64,000 nucleotides of DNA from assembly GCF_018987265.1 (NCBI RefSeq), contig NZ_CP076853.1, positions 3,847,501 through 3,911,500 of the forward strand, in the 5' to 3' direction. The notes under the pieces are model-generated. The model was not told the DNA's origin and searched no databases. It was given only the letters and a program-made list of their open reading frames with translations. Position numbers and translations under genes: made by a program. Positions 45,561-55,079 of the stretch are shown in pieces. Each line of letters opens with the position of its first letter. Position 1 is the stretch's first letter. Origin of the DNA: Rhizobium sp. WYJ-E13. GTDB taxonomy: Bacteria > Pseudomonadota > Alphaproteobacteria > Rhizobiales > Rhizobiaceae.

Positions 45561-45685
45561 AATGAAAAGCCCGACGCGGGAGGAGGTGCGTCGGGCTTAA
45601 AACTTGATCGACAACTGGGAGGAGGAGTGTTGTCGATCCTATCGGACGGCTATGGGAGGAGGAGAAGCCGTCGGATGATTGTGTT
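45561..45685 (-). ncRNA. Small RNA with three CCUCCUCCC-loop hairpins (cuckoo/alpha-r14 type)
   Basis: Read on the minus strand, three consecutive stem-loops each expose CCTCCTCCC in the loop: stem 1 GACGGCT/AGCCGTC (45645-45651/45666-45672, extended by 3 bp), stem 2 GATCGACAAC/GTTGTCGATC (45606-45615/45629-45638), stem 3 AAGCCCGACGC/GCGTCGGGCTT (45567-45577/45588-45598), the last followed by TTTTCATTTT and thus also the terminator. The loop motif is an anti-Shine-Dalgarno sequence, the hallmark of the alphaproteobacterial cuckoo/alpha-r14 small-RNA family, which is expected to act on mRNA ribosome sites. Promoter not located; the 5' end is approximate. The rest of 45536-46025 has no protein gene. 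Confidence 0.85.
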
Positions 45686-45984
45686 TTAGCACATTTGTTC
45701 AGAAGGTGAATATATACTGGTGCATTGCAGCAATGCGTATAACGCAAGCCTCGCGACGATATGGCGACATCAGTTGCCATTTTAATCAGCAAAAACAGAT
45801 CGATTCAATCCCGTCATCCTTTCGACCTGCCATTTGCCAACTGAATCGCCACAATTTCACCTCAGTAATTTTCGGTCCGCCATAAGCCATGCGCTTCACG
45901 AATGCGTGAGGACGCAGTGCGGGAAAACCGCCTTTCGCTGCCGTTATATTTTATGAAACGCAACCCTAGCCAAATATCTCTCGC

Positions 45985-46008
45985 CGTTATATCCGTCTAG
46001 ATATTTCG
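45985..46008. promoter_or_regulatory. Putative ModE-type operator upstream of modA
   Basis: Imperfect dyad CGTTATAT-N8-ATATTTCG, resembling ModE boxes built on TATA-type half-sites, 17 bases before the modA start. A second CGTTATAT lies at 45942-45949. A ModE-like gene is convergent with modC. Inference only. Confidence 0.4.
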
Positions 46009-46025
46009 AACCTGGAGAGAAAATC

Positions 46026-46817
46026 ATGCATAACCGGCGCCGCTGGATGAAACTGGCAACCGCCGCGATTTCGGCCATCTGGCTTGGCGCAGCAGCGCTT
46101 ACCGCACCCGCCGCAGCCGCCGAAAAGATCACCGTTTTCGCAGCCGCAAGCTTGAAGAATGCGCTCGACGCCGCCAACGCCGCCTGGGCGAAGGAAAGCG
46201 GCAAGGAAGCCGTCGCCTCCTACGCGGCAAGCGGCGCACTGGCAAAGCAGATCGAAAATGCTGCCCCGGCCGATGTCTTCATTTCCGCCGATGTGAACTG
46301 GATGGATTACGTTGCCGACAAAAAGCTGATCAAGCCGGACACGCGTTCCAACCTTCTTGGCAATCGCCTCGTACTCGTCGCCGAAAGCGACAAACAGAAG
46401 CCGGTTGAAATCAAGCAGGGCTTCGATCTCGCCGGCTTGCTCGGCGACGGCAAGCTTGCCATGGGCGAACCCAAGTCAGTTCCGGCCGGCAAGTATGGGC
46501 AGGCGGCGCTCGACAAACTCGGCGTCTGGAAGTCCGTAGAAACCAAGGTCGCCTATGCGGAAAGTGTGCGCGCCGCACTCGCCTTCGTTTCCCGCGGTGA
46601 GGCACCCTATGGCATCGTCTACCAGACGGATGCCGCCGCCGATAAGGGCGTCACGATCGTCGGTGCTTTCCCAGCCGATTCTCACCCGCCGATCATCTAT
46701 CCGATCGCACTGCTCGCCGAGAGCAAGAACCCGGATGCCGCCGCCTATCTTGATTTCCTGAAGTCGGATAAGGCTGCTCTTTTCTTCACTGCCCAGGGCT
46801 TCACGATCCTGAAATAA
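46026..46817 (+). CDS. modA: Molybdate-binding periplasmic protein ModA
   Basis: 263 residues with a signal peptide (RRRWMKLATAAISAIWLGAAALTAPAAAA). The mature part begins EKITVFAAASLKNALDAANA, the ModA pattern in which the Ser of AAS contacts the oxyanion; further ASGALAKQIENAAPADVFIS. Ribosome site GGAGAG. First gene of modABC. Confidence 0.97.
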   Translation: MHNRRRWMKLATAAISAIWLGAAALTAPAAAAEKITVFAAASLKNALDAANAAWAKESGKEAVASYAASGALAKQIENAAPADVFISADVNWMDYVADKKLIKPDTRSNLLGNRLVLVAESDKQKPVEIKQGFDLAGLLGDGKLAMGEPKSVPAGKYGQAALDKLGVWKSVETKVAYAESVRAALAFVSRGEAPYGIVYQTDAAADKGVTIVGAFPADSHPPIIYPIALLAESKNPDAAAYLDFLKSDKAALFFTAQGFTILK

Positions 46818-46891
46818 ATGCGAAATTAGCGCTCAGAGCTTAGCGTGAAGGCTCGCTTCGCAGACCTTCTATGTTTCGGAGAAGATGACGC

Positions 46892-47593
46892 TTGGATATG
46901 TTCGGCTTGAGCGATGAGGAATGGACGGCGATCCTGCTGAGCCTGCGCGTTTCCTTCGTCGCCATGGCAGCAAGCCTGCCGCTCGGTATCCTCGTTGCCC
47001 TGCTGCTTGCTCGCGGCCGCTTCTGGGGCAAGTCGTTGCTCAACGGCATCATTCACTTGCCGCTGATCCTACCCCCGGTCGTCACCGGCTTCATTCTTCT
47101 TATCCTCTTCGGTCGCCGTGGCCCGATCGGCAGCCTGCTCGATCAATATCTCGGCATCGTGCTCTCGTTCCGTTGGACGGGCGCTGCACTTGCCTGCGGC
47201 GTCATGGGCTTTCCGCTGATGGTGCGCAGCATTCGCCTGTCCATCGAAGCCGTCGACCGCAAGCTGGAGGAAGCGGCGGGGACGCTTGGCGCGAGCCCGT
47301 TATGGGTCTTTCTGACAGTCACGCTGCCACTCATCATTCCCGGCGTCATTGCCGGCATGATCCTCTGCTTTGCCAAAGCGATGGGCGAGTTCGGCGCCAC
47401 TATCACATTCGTCTCTAACATTCCCGGCGAAACGCAGACGCTGTCGGCCGCCATCTACACCTTTACCCAGGTGCCGGGTGGCGATTCCGGCGCCATGCGG
47501 CTCACCCTTGTTTCCATCGTGATTTCCATGCTCGCCCTGCTCGCTTCGGAATTCCTCACCTATCTCGCCGGCCGGAGGATCGATCCGGAATGA
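46892..47593 (+). CDS. modB: Molybdate ABC permease ModB
   Basis: 233 residues, five or six membrane helices and the EAA loop ([16 protein letters not shown]), full-length ModB. Start taken as TTG 46892 with GGAG 10 nt upstream; ATG 46898 two codons later is the alternative. Overlaps modC by 4 bases. Confidence 0.96.
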   Translation: MDMFGLSDEEWTAILLSLRVSFVAMAASLPLGILVALLLARGRFWGKSLLNGIIHLPLILPPVVTGFILLILFGRRGPIGSLLDQYLGIVLSFRWTGAALACGVMGFPLMVRSIRLSIEAVDRKLEEAAGTLGASPLWVFLTVTLPLIIPGVIAGMILCFAKAMGEFGATITFVSNIPGETQTLSAAIYTFTQVPGGDSGAMRLTLVSIVISMLALLASEFLTYLAGRRIDPE

Positions 47594-48660
47594 CACTTAT
47601 TGTCGAAGCAAGACATCGCCTCGGCGCCCTCGGACTCGATGCCGCTTTCACCTCCGAGCGCGGTGTGACGGCGCTTTTCGGTCGTTCCGGCTCCGGCAAG
47701 ACCTCAATGATCCGCATCATCGCCGGCCTCACCCGACCGGCCGAAGGTCGCGTTCTGCTCGAAGGCGAGGTGCTGACGGATACGGCAAAGAGCATCTTCA
47801 TTCCCCGTCACCGGCGCCGTTTCGGCTATGTCTTCCAGGAGGCGCGGCTCTTTCCGCACCTGAGCGTCCGGGCGAACCTCTCCTATGGCCGCTGGTTCGC
47901 GCCGAAATCCACACGCACTGAAAGTTTCGATTACGTCGTCGACCTGCTTGGCATCGGCCAGTTACTTGCCCGCAGCCCCTCCAAATTATCGGGCGGCGAG
48001 AAGCAACGCGTCGCGATCGGCCGTGCGCTGCTTTCCTCGCCCCGCCTGCTGCTGATGGACGAACCGCTGGCGGCACTGGACGAGGCCCGCAAAGCCGAAA
48101 TCCTGCCCTATCTCGAGCGCCTGCGCGACGAGATGGATATTCCAATCGTCTATGTCAGTCATTCGATTTCCGAAGTCTCTCGCCTGGCCAACCAGGTCGT
48201 CGTCATGCGCGACGGCAAGGTCGAAGCGGCCGGCCCGGCAGTGGAAGTCCTCAGCCGTTCGTCGCTTCTCCCAGAAGACAGGAAGGAAGCCGGTGCCGTG
48301 CTGGAAGGCATGGTCGAAAGCGTCGATCCGACCAATCGGATTGCAACGATCCTGCTGAAATCAGGCAGGCTTTATGTTCCGGGTGTCGCGCCGGCTGCCG
48401 GAAAGCCTGTGCGCATCCGCATCCCTGCGCGCGACGTGATGCTGGCAACGCGGAAGCCGAAGGGCTTGAGCGCACTCAACATTTTGGCAGGAACCATAAC
48501 ACAGGTTTCGCCGGCGGAGGATGGAACCGTCGAGATCCGCCTCGATTGCGCCGGCGACGCCGTACTGTCGCGCATTACCGCATTGTCCCGCGAGCGCCTG
48601 AACCTGCGGCTTGGCATGCCGGCCTTCGCCGTCATCAAGACGGTTGCGCTGGAAGCCTGA
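47590..48660 (+). CDS. modC: Molybdate ABC ATPase ModC
   Basis: 356 residues: Walker [10 protein letters not shown] (about 32), signature [16 protein letters not shown], Walker [14 protein letters not shown], and a C-terminal TOBE/MOP domain (about 290-356) that senses molybdate. The stop TGA abuts the stop of the convergent modE-like gene with no gap (TGATCA). Confidence 0.97.
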   Translation: MTLIVEARHRLGALGLDAAFTSERGVTALFGRSGSGKTSMIRIIAGLTRPAEGRVLLEGEVLTDTAKSIFIPRHRRRFGYVFQEARLFPHLSVRANLSYGRWFAPKSTRTESFDYVVDLLGIGQLLARSPSKLSGGEKQRVAIGRALLSSPRLLLMDEPLAALDEARKAEILPYLERLRDEMDIPIVYVSHSISEVSRLANQVVVMRDGKVEAAGPAVEVLSRSSLLPEDRKEAGAVLEGMVESVDPTNRIATILLKSGRLYVPGVAPAAGKPVRIRIPARDVMLATRKPKGLSALNILAGTITQVSPAEDGTVEIRLDCAGDAVLSRITALSRERLNLRLGMPAFAVIKTVALEA

Positions 48661-49038
48661 TCAGCCTCGGCTTTCGTGTTGGAGATTACAGTTGGCCTGC
48701 AGCCAGGCGAGATCGTCGGCTAGGCTGGCGCGCACGGTCCTTTCCATTCCGCGAAAGCGCGCCAGCAGTTCCTCCCCGAACGGCGTCAGCGCAGCGCCGC
48801 CGCCCTTCTGGCCACCGCGCTGCGATTCCACCACCGGGGCCTTGAACATGCGGTTCATCTCGGCAACCAGCATCCATGCACGACGATAGGACATGTCCAT
48901 GGCGCGGCCGGCCGCCGAGATCGAACCTGTCTCGCGAATATGCTCGAGCAGTTCCATCTTGCCGTGGCCGAGGCGATCGTCGTCGGGAAAGGTGATTCGC
49001 AGGACGGGTGTGAGCGGATTTTTGGTGGCTTCGGTCAT
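48661..49038 (-). CDS. ModE-like winged-helix regulator (N-terminal domain only)
   Basis: 125 residues with a LysR-type winged helix-turn-helix (HGKMELLEHIRETGSISAAG, then MSYRRAWMLVAEMNR) as in the ModE N-terminal domain, and no C-terminal molybdate-binding MOP repeats. Such short forms are common beside mod genes in alphaproteobacteria and are presumed to repress modABC when molybdate is present; how this one would sense the metal is unclear. Start ATG 49038. Confidence 0.87.
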   Translation of the reverse strand: MTEATKNPLTPVLRITFPDDDRLGHGKMELLEHIRETGSISAAGRAMDMSYRRAWMLVAEMNRMFKAPVVESQRGGQKGGGAALTPFGEELLARFRGMERTVRASLADDLAWLQANCNLQHESRG

Positions 49039-49277
49039 ATCGGTCGAAATTTGCAGAGGTCGCCGGCACTTTACGCTCGACCGCAGACGCTGTACACCGC
49101 CCCTCCATCTCGACCGAGGGTCGAAATCTCGATTTCGTGACGCCAAATGCGGTTTTCGGCCGTCCGCATGCTGCGCCGCGTCTTGAAACGTTAATGGTTT
49201 GATGCCTATCTTAACCATGATCTGGTTGCACCGGATCTGTGTTGTGCATAGTTTGTCATTCCAGGAAAGGGAAAGCA

Positions 49278-49691
49278 CTGACAACAGTACACGCCAAGGG
49301 AAAAACGCTCGCCGTTGTCCCGAAGGGTGCGGAACGTGGCGCCGATGCCGCTGCCCGTGCTCTGGAAGCCGTCCTCGTCAGCCTCGAGGACTCGAAAGCT
49401 GAAGATATCGTCACCATCAACATTGCCGGAAAATCGGCCCTGGGAGATTACATGGTTGTCGTCTCCGGCCGCTCGAACAGGCACGTCATGGCGATCGCCG
49501 ATCATCTTCTGACTGATCTCAAGGACGAGGGCTTCGGTACTGCCCGCGTCGAAGGTCAGGAAGGTGGTGACTGGATCCTGATCGATACCGGTGACATCAT
49601 CGTGCATGTGTTCCGTCCCGAAATCCGCGAATTCTACAACATCGAAAAGATGTGGGCGGCTCCGGATATGGACGAGGAAACGCGGCACTGA
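49278..49691 (+). CDS. rsfS: Ribosomal silencing factor RsfS
   Basis: 137 residues of the RsfS/Iojap family, which binds L14 and blocks subunit joining. Core: ALEAVLVSLEDSKAEDIVTI, then DYMVVVSGRSNRHV, GGDWILIDTGDIIVHVF and EFYNIEKMW. The conserved start of the family (TTVHAKGK) is preceded by CTG 49278, with AGGAAAGGGA at proper distance; no ATG, GTG or TTG lies there, and the next in-frame candidate upstream (TTG 49239) has no ribosome site. Followed by rlmH. Confidence 0.92.
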   Translation: MTTVHAKGKTLAVVPKGAERGADAAARALEAVLVSLEDSKAEDIVTINIAGKSALGDYMVVVSGRSNRHVMAIADHLLTDLKDEGFGTARVEGQEGGDWILIDTGDIIVHVFRPEIREFYNIEKMWAAPDMDEETRH

Positions 49692-49810
49692 ACAGGCAGC
49701 CCGGCATTCGTCCGGCGCCTGACACGTGATAACTGGCCGGGCCTGCCTTGGATGGCGGGCCGGAAAGTTCACATTGCGCTTCGAAAGGGCGGCACAGCAG
49801 GAGCGGATGA

Positions 49811-50293
49811 ATGCGAATTGGTCTTTTTGCGGTGGGACGGCTGAAGTCCGGCCCCGAAAAGGATCTTGCTGCCCGTTATTTCGACCGTTTTGCAAAGGCC
49901 GGTCCCGCAGTCGGACTGGAATTCTCTCGTATCGCCGAAGTGGCCGAAAGCCGCGCCTCCAATGCGGAAACCCGCAAGCGCGAGGAGGCGGCTATGCTGC
50001 TGAAATCGCTAGCGGAAGGCAGCATCCTCATTCTCCTCGACGAGCGCGGCAAGGCGCTGGACAGCGAAGCTTTCGCCAATCTCCTTGGCAACTATCGCGA
50101 TCAGGGCAAACGCGACCTGACGATCGCAATCGGTGGCGCGGATGGTCTCGATCCCTCCCTCTATGACCGAGCCGACATGACCCTTTGCCTTGGCAAGATG
50201 ACGTGGCCGCATCAGATCGTCCGCACGCTGATTGCCGAGCAGCTTTACCGCGCCGTGACCATCCTCTCCGGCCATCCCTATCATCGTGTCTGA
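49811..50293 (+). CDS. rlmH: 23S rRNA (pseudouridine1915-N3)-methyltransferase RlmH
   Basis: 160-residue SPOUT methyltransferase; knot region LDERGKALDSEAFANLL and FGG-equivalent IAIGGADGLDPSLYDRAD, C-terminal LIAEQLYRAVTILSGHPYHR, all typical. Start ATG 49811 behind GGAG. Adjacent to rsfS as in most bacteria. Confidence 0.98.
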   Translation: MRIGLFAVGRLKSGPEKDLAARYFDRFAKAGPAVGLEFSRIAEVAESRASNAETRKREEAAMLLKSLAEGSILILLDERGKALDSEAFANLLGNYRDQGKRDLTIAIGGADGLDPSLYDRADMTLCLGKMTWPHQIVRTLIAEQLYRAVTILSGHPYHRV

Positions 50294-50417
50294 TGCAGCC
50301 TAAAATGGTCACGCAGCCGTGTTTTGCCTCCCGGCCCCTTCTCCTTCAAACTTTCTGGTCAACAGCCCCAAATCAGCTTAGGTTCCGGGCGATTTGAACG
50401 AGTAAACCCCGACACGC

Positions 50418-51857
50418 ATGACGAGAGCTGCCCCCAAGCGATCCCGCCTGTTCCTGCCGGCCGTTGCCGCAGGGCTCGGCGCGGCTGTCATTGCCATTTC
50501 GGGAAACCCCTTTGCCGTGCAGGCGCAGGATGCTCCGCCACCACCAACTGCTGCCGAACCGGCCGCTCCAGTAACAACTGCCGAACAGCCTCCGCCTGAT
50601 CCTGCTGCCGAACTTGCAAAGAAACGCGACGAGACGAGAACCGAGCTGGAAAAGCTGTCGAAAACGATCAGCCTTTCCTCTGACAAGGTGACAGAGCTTC
50701 AGAGCAGCATCGACAATCTGGAAAAAAGCACGGCGAACATCCGCCAGGCGCTGATCGATTCCGCCACTCGCCGCAAATCTCTCGAAGGCAAGATCCTCGA
50801 CAGCGAAAAGAAGCTCGCCGAGCTGGGCGTCAAGGAAGACGGCATCCGCCGCTCGCTGCACGAGCGCCGCGGCCTGCTTGCCGAGGTTCTTGCCGCCCTC
50901 CAGCGCATGGGCCGCAACCCGCCGCCTGCCCTTCTCGTGACACCTGACGATGCGCTTGCTTCCGTCCGCAGCGCCATTCTGCTCGGCGCCGTGGTTCCCG
51001 GCATCCGCAAGGAGACCGAAAAGCTCGCGGCTGATCTTGCCGACCTCTCGGCACTGCAGACGGCAAGCGCCAAGGAGAAGGAAGGCCTGGCCACCACCAT
51101 GGCAAACAGCCTGGAGGAGGAGCGCCGCATGGACCTGCTGCTTGCCGAAAACGACAAGTTGAGCCGCTCCAACGCCGTCGAACTGGAAGCCGAGAAGCAG
51201 CGTTCGCAGGAGCTTGCGAGCAAGGCGACAACGCTGGAAAGCCTCGTCGCCTCGATGGAGACGGAGATTGCCTCGGTGCGCGACGCCGCGGCTGCCGCCC
51301 GGCAGGCGGAGGAGAACCGCAAGCTCCTGACCGACGAACAGCGCGCCCAGGCAAAGGCCCTGGCCGACAGCGGGGTGCCTGATAAAAACCGCATTGCGCC
51401 CGCATATCCCTTCGGAGAACTGAAGGCGAAACTGGAGCTGCCTGTGGCAGGCGATATTCTGCGCCAGTTCGGCGATGCCGACGGCACCGGACACGAGGCC
51501 ATGGGAATAACGATCGCGACCAATCCGGAAACGGTGGTGACCGCCCCTGCTGACGGGCTGGTGGTTTTTGCCGGCGCTTTCCGCAGTTATGGCCAGATGA
51601 TCATTCTCGACGCTGGCGACGGATATCACTTGGTTCTCTCAGGCATGGATACGATCAGCACCCGTCAAGGGAAATTCGTTTTCTCAGGCGAGCCGCTCGC
51701 CGTGATGGGTGCGAAAAGAGTGGCAAGCGCGACAGCATTGGCGCTGGAAACAGATCGGCCAACGCTTTACATTGAGTTTCGAAATGACGGTAAACCGGTC
51801 GATTCCCGACCGTGGTGGACCGCCAAAGACACTGGAAAGGCACGCAATGATTCGTAG
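50418..51857 (+). CDS. EnvC-like murein hydrolase activator (degenerate M23 domain)
   Basis: 479 residues: export signal (about 1-37, ending AVQAQD), Pro/Ala-rich linker, a long coiled coil (about 65-320) and a C-terminal LytM/M23 domain (about 340-470). The M23 metal ligands are not in place (the HxxxD and HxH positions read GHEAMG and LVLSGM), as in EnvC proteins that activate amidases instead of cutting peptidoglycan. It acts in the periplasm at division. Overlaps ctpA by 11 bases, a common rhizobial arrangement. Confidence 0.9.
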   Translation: MTRAAPKRSRLFLPAVAAGLGAAVIAISGNPFAVQAQDAPPPPTAAEPAAPVTTAEQPPPDPAAELAKKRDETRTELEKLSKTISLSSDKVTELQSSIDNLEKSTANIRQALIDSATRRKSLEGKILDSEKKLAELGVKEDGIRRSLHERRGLLAEVLAALQRMGRNPPPALLVTPDDALASVRSAILLGAVVPGIRKETEKLAADLADLSALQTASAKEKEGLATTMANSLEEERRMDLLLAENDKLSRSNAVELEAEKQRSQELASKATTLESLVASMETEIASVRDAAAAARQAEENRKLLTDEQRAQAKALADSGVPDKNRIAPAYPFGELKAKLELPVAGDILRQFGDADGTGHEAMGITIATNPETVVTAPADGLVVFAGAFRSYGQMIILDAGDGYHLVLSGMDTISTRQGKFVFSGEPLAVMGAKRVASATALALETDRPTLYIEFRNDGKPVDSRPWWTAKDTGKARNDS

Positions 51858-53169
51858 GGCTTCTCTTGTTCTGGTCGGCGCATTGATGGGCGCGACCGCG
51901 ATGAGCGTCATTTACTCCGCAGGCGTGCCTGCAGAGGCGGCGGGAGCATCGACCTATAAGGAGCTTTCGGTATTCGGTGACGTCTTCGAACGCGTGCGTG
52001 CGCAATACGTAACACCGCCGGCCGAGGACAAGCTGATCGAAAGTGCCATCAATGGCATGCTCTCCTCCCTCGATCCGCATTCCAGCTACATGAATGCGAA
52101 GGACGCCGAAGACATGCGCACCCAGACCAAGGGTGAGTTCGGCGGTCTCGGCATCGAAGTCACTATGGAGGACGAACTCGTCAAGGTCATCACTCCGATC
52201 GACGACACTCCGGCTGCCAAGGCCGGCGTTCTGGCCGGCGACTATATCTCGGAAATTGACGGCCAGTCTGTTCGCGGCCTGAAGCTCGAAGACGCCGTCG
52301 AAAAGATGCGTGGCGCCGTCAACACGCCGATCAAGCTGACGCTCATCCGCAAGGGCGCCGACAAACCGATCGAACTGACGATCGTACGTGACGTTGTTGC
52401 CGTTCAGGCGGTCAAGTCGCGTGTTGAAGATGATGTCGGCTACCTGCGCGTCATCTCCTTCACCGAAAAGACCTATCCGGATCTCGAAAAGGCGATCCAG
52501 AAGATCAAGGCGACCGTTCCGGCCGACAAGCTCAAGGGCTTTGTCCTTGACCTGCGTCTCAACCCCGGCGGTTTGCTCGATCAGGCGATCAATGTTTCCG
52601 ACGCCTTCCTGCAGCGCGGCGAAGTAGTGTCCACCCGTGGCCGCAATCCGGACGAAACCCGCCGCTTCAATGCTGGCCCGGGCGACCTGACCGATGGCAA
52701 GCCGCTGATCGTCCTCATCAACGGCGGCTCGGCTTCAGCATCGGAAATCGTTGCCGGCGCTCTCCAGGATCTCCGCCGTGCCACCGTTCTCGGCACGCGT
52801 TCATTCGGCAAGGGTTCGGTTCAGACGATCATTCCGCTTGGCGAAAACGGCGCGCTGCGCCTGACGACCGCGCTTTACTACACACCGTCGGGCCGCTCGA
52901 TCCAGGGCACCGGCATCACACCTGACATCAAGGTGGAAGAGCCTCTTCCGGCCGATCTCCAAGGCAAGATGGTGACCGAGGGCGAATCCGCCCTGCGCGG
53001 CCACATCAAGGGCCAGAGCGAGACTGAGGAAGGTTCGGGCTCTGTCGCATACGTCCCGCCGGATCCGAAGGACGACGTGCAGCTCAACTATGCACTCGAC
53101 CTGCTGCGCGGCAAGAAGACCGATCCGTCATTCCCGCCTGACCCGGAAAAGGCCGTTGTCGCGAAGTAA
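51847..53169 (+). CDS. ctpA: C-terminal processing protease CtpA (S41A)
   Basis: 440 residues: signal/anchor (1-32), PDZ domain (about 95-170) and tail-specific protease domain with the catalytic Ser in INGGSASASEIVAGALQD and the Lys in GTRSFGKGSVQT. Degrades or trims periplasmic proteins, including peptidoglycan enzymes in relatives. Start ATG 51847 sits inside the end of the EnvC-like gene. Confidence 0.97.
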   Translation: MIRRASLVLVGALMGATAMSVIYSAGVPAEAAGASTYKELSVFGDVFERVRAQYVTPPAEDKLIESAINGMLSSLDPHSSYMNAKDAEDMRTQTKGEFGGLGIEVTMEDELVKVITPIDDTPAAKAGVLAGDYISEIDGQSVRGLKLEDAVEKMRGAVNTPIKLTLIRKGADKPIELTIVRDVVAVQAVKSRVEDDVGYLRVISFTEKTYPDLEKAIQKIKATVPADKLKGFVLDLRLNPGGLLDQAINVSDAFLQRGEVVSTRGRNPDETRRFNAGPGDLTDGKPLIVLINGGSASASEIVAGALQDLRRATVLGTRSFGKGSVQTIIPLGENGALRLTTALYYTPSGRSIQGTGITPDIKVEEPLPADLQGKMVTEGESALRGHIKGQSETEEGSGSVAYVPPDPKDDVQLNYALDLLRGKKTDPSFPPDPEKAVVAK

Positions 53170-53178
53170 TTCATCGTT

Positions 53179-53208
53179 CTCAAGGCCGGGCACCCGCCCG
53201 GCCTTGAG
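53179..53208 (+). terminator. Hairpin after ctpA, terminator-like
   Basis: Perfect 13-bp stem CTCAAGGCCGGGC/GCCCGGCCTTGAG with a 4-base loop. The T-run after it is poor, so it may only attenuate or stabilise the ctpA mRNA. Confidence 0.55.
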
Positions 53209-53246
53209 GCTTTCTGCTGTTTCCCGGTTTTGGAGCGGGCAAGGAA

Positions 53247-54446
53247 TTGGGAACGGATCTGCATGCACCTTTAGGCCGCAACCGCAAGGCCGCGCGCAAG
53301 CGCCCCGGCGTGCTGCGGATCGGACAGATCGCCGCGAGCCTCTGCCTTGTCGCGATCGGCGGCTTTTCACTTTACACGGCATTTCGTAGTGATGGCCTCG
53401 AACAGTCGAAGCCTCCGGCATCGCAGGACAGAACGGCCACGCCGCCGACCGACACAATTCAGCGACCGTCAACGTCGAGCAATCAGGCAGTAAATGGCAT
53501 GCCGCGCTCAGAGCCGAACTCGGGTGCGAACGTGGAGCGCATGGTGACCGGGGACGGCTCGGTCATCACCAAGTACAGCCCCCGCCCGCGCGACGGCAGC
53601 GGCCCGCTTCTGGTCGATGCCATGCAGAAGGGCCAGGATCCCCGCATGGCGGACATCCCCAACGACAGTCTGCTCGAAGAAACGCCCTTCGGCCGGCTGC
53701 CGATCACGGGTCCCGATGGCCGACGGCCGATGGATCAATATGCGCGGCCATGGTCCGGCACGCGCGGCACCCGCATCGCGATCGTCCTCAGCGGACTCGG
53801 TCTGAGCCAGACCGGCACGCAGCGCGCCATCAAGCAATTGCCGGAAGAAATTACCTTCGCTTTTGCCGCCAGCGGCAACAGCCTGCAGCGCTGGATGCAG
53901 GATGCCCGCCGCGGTGGTCACGAAATTTTGCTGCAAGTGCCACTGGAGCCATTCGATTATCCAGCGAATGATCCAGGACCGGATACGCTGCTGACCTCGA
54001 AGCCCGTGGCGCACAACATCGAAAGCCTGCATCGGGCGATGGGCGAGATCACCAATTATACCGGCATCATGAACTATCTGGGCGGACGTTTCCTCTCCGA
54101 TCCCAAGGCCATGGAACCGATCATGCGGGATATCGGCAAGCGCGGCCTGCTCTTCCTCGATGACGGCACTTCGGCGCAATCCAAGACCGCTGTGATCGCC
54201 AAGGGCACGGAGCTTCCTTACGCTTTCGCCGACCTGCAACTGGACAGCCAGGTCGATGTGAACACCATCCTGCAAAAACTCGATGAATTGGAGCGCATAG
54301 CCCGTCGCAACGGCCAGGCGATCGGTGTTGCCTCGGCTTTCGACGAGAGCATTGACGCGATCTCTAGATGGAGCGAGGAAGCGACCATGCGCGGTATCGA
54401 AATCGTCGGCGTTGCAGCGCTCGTCAATGACCCCAACAATCCCTGA
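53247..54446 (+). CDS. Divergent polysaccharide deacetylase family protein (YibQ-like)
   Basis: 399 residues: short cytoplasmic N-terminus, one membrane anchor (about 28-50), low-complexity linker, then a YibQ-type divergent polysaccharide deacetylase domain (from about 165, TRIAIVLSGLGLSQTGTQRA; ILLQVPLEPFDYP; NYLGGRF). Periplasmic; exact substrate unknown. Starts at TTG 53247. Genes of this kind regularly sit between ctpA and rppH in alphaproteobacteria. Confidence 0.88.
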   Translation: MGTDLHAPLGRNRKAARKRPGVLRIGQIAASLCLVAIGGFSLYTAFRSDGLEQSKPPASQDRTATPPTDTIQRPSTSSNQAVNGMPRSEPNSGANVERMVTGDGSVITKYSPRPRDGSGPLLVDAMQKGQDPRMADIPNDSLLEETPFGRLPITGPDGRRPMDQYARPWSGTRGTRIAIVLSGLGLSQTGTQRAIKQLPEEITFAFAASGNSLQRWMQDARRGGHEILLQVPLEPFDYPANDPGPDTLLTSKPVAHNIESLHRAMGEITNYTGIMNYLGGRFLSDPKAMEPIMRDIGKRGLLFLDDGTSAQSKTAVIAKGTELPYAFADLQLDSQVDVNTILQKLDELERIARRNGQAIGVASAFDESIDAISRWSEEATMRGIEIVGVAALVNDPNNP

Positions 54447-54458
54447 GCGGAGAGAACC

Positions 54459-54992
54459 ATGAGCCAGGCGCCCGTAAGAGCCGAGGACCTGCCCTATCGC
54501 CCCTGCGTCGGCGTGATGATCCTGAACCGCGAAGGCCTCGTCTGGGCCGGACGGCGTATTCCCGACGGCAATTCGGAATATGACGGCTCGCCCCAGCTCT
54601 GGCAGATGCCGCAAGGCGGCATCGACAAGGGCGAGGACCCACTGGAAGCGGCCTATCGCGAGCTTTACGAGGAAACCGGCATCAAGACCGTGACGCTGCT
54701 CGCCGAGGCCACGGACTGGATCAATTACGACTTGCCCCCGCAGCTGATCGGCATCGGCCTGAGGGGTAAATATCGCGGCCAGACCCAGCGCTGGTTCGCC
54801 TTCCGCTTCGAGGGCGACGAAAGCGAGATCGCCATCAATCCCCCGCCCAGCGGCCATGAGCCGGAATTCGACGCCTGGGAATGGAAGCCGATGGAAGACC
54901 TGCCCGGCCTGATCGTTCCCTTCAAGCGCGCCGTCTATGAACGGGTCGTGGCGGAATTCAGCCATCTCCCCGGCCTGATCCCGGAAGATTGA
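54459..54992 (+). CDS. rppH: RNA pyrophosphohydrolase RppH
   Basis: 177-residue NUDIX enzyme that removes pyrophosphate from 5' mRNA ends and starts decay. NUDIX box [24 protein letters not shown]-terminal [28 protein letters not shown]. Ribosome site GGAGAG. 12 bases downstream of the YibQ-like gene. Confidence 0.97.
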   Translation: MSQAPVRAEDLPYRPCVGVMILNREGLVWAGRRIPDGNSEYDGSPQLWQMPQGGIDKGEDPLEAAYRELYEETGIKTVTLLAEATDWINYDLPPQLIGIGLRGKYRGQTQRWFAFRFEGDESEIAINPPPSGHEPEFDAWEWKPMEDLPGLIVPFKRAVYERVVAEFSHLPGLIPED

Positions 54993-55024
54993 GCATCGGC
55001 CGACGCTTTCATCAATGCATCCGA

Positions 55025-55060
55025 AACGAAACCGGCCGCCCGAGAGGCGGCCGGCTGAGA
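55025..55060. terminator. Hairpin between convergent rppH and bfr
   Basis: 9-bp stem CCGGCCGCC/GGCGGCCGG (55032-55040 and 55046-55054). Read on the minus strand it is followed by GTTTCGTTTC; the U-run is modest in either direction. Confidence 0.6.
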
Positions 55061-55079
55061 TAATATTGCGGATGGCGAA

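Noticed and set aside
45601..45664. Repeated GGGAGGAGG read as a plus-strand tandem repeat or multiple ribosome sites
   Set aside because: No genes start after them; they are explained by the loops of three minus-strand hairpins.
53508..54965. 485-codon minus-strand frame across the YibQ-like gene and rppH
   Set aside because: Antisense shadow; both plus-strand genes have clear families and start signals.
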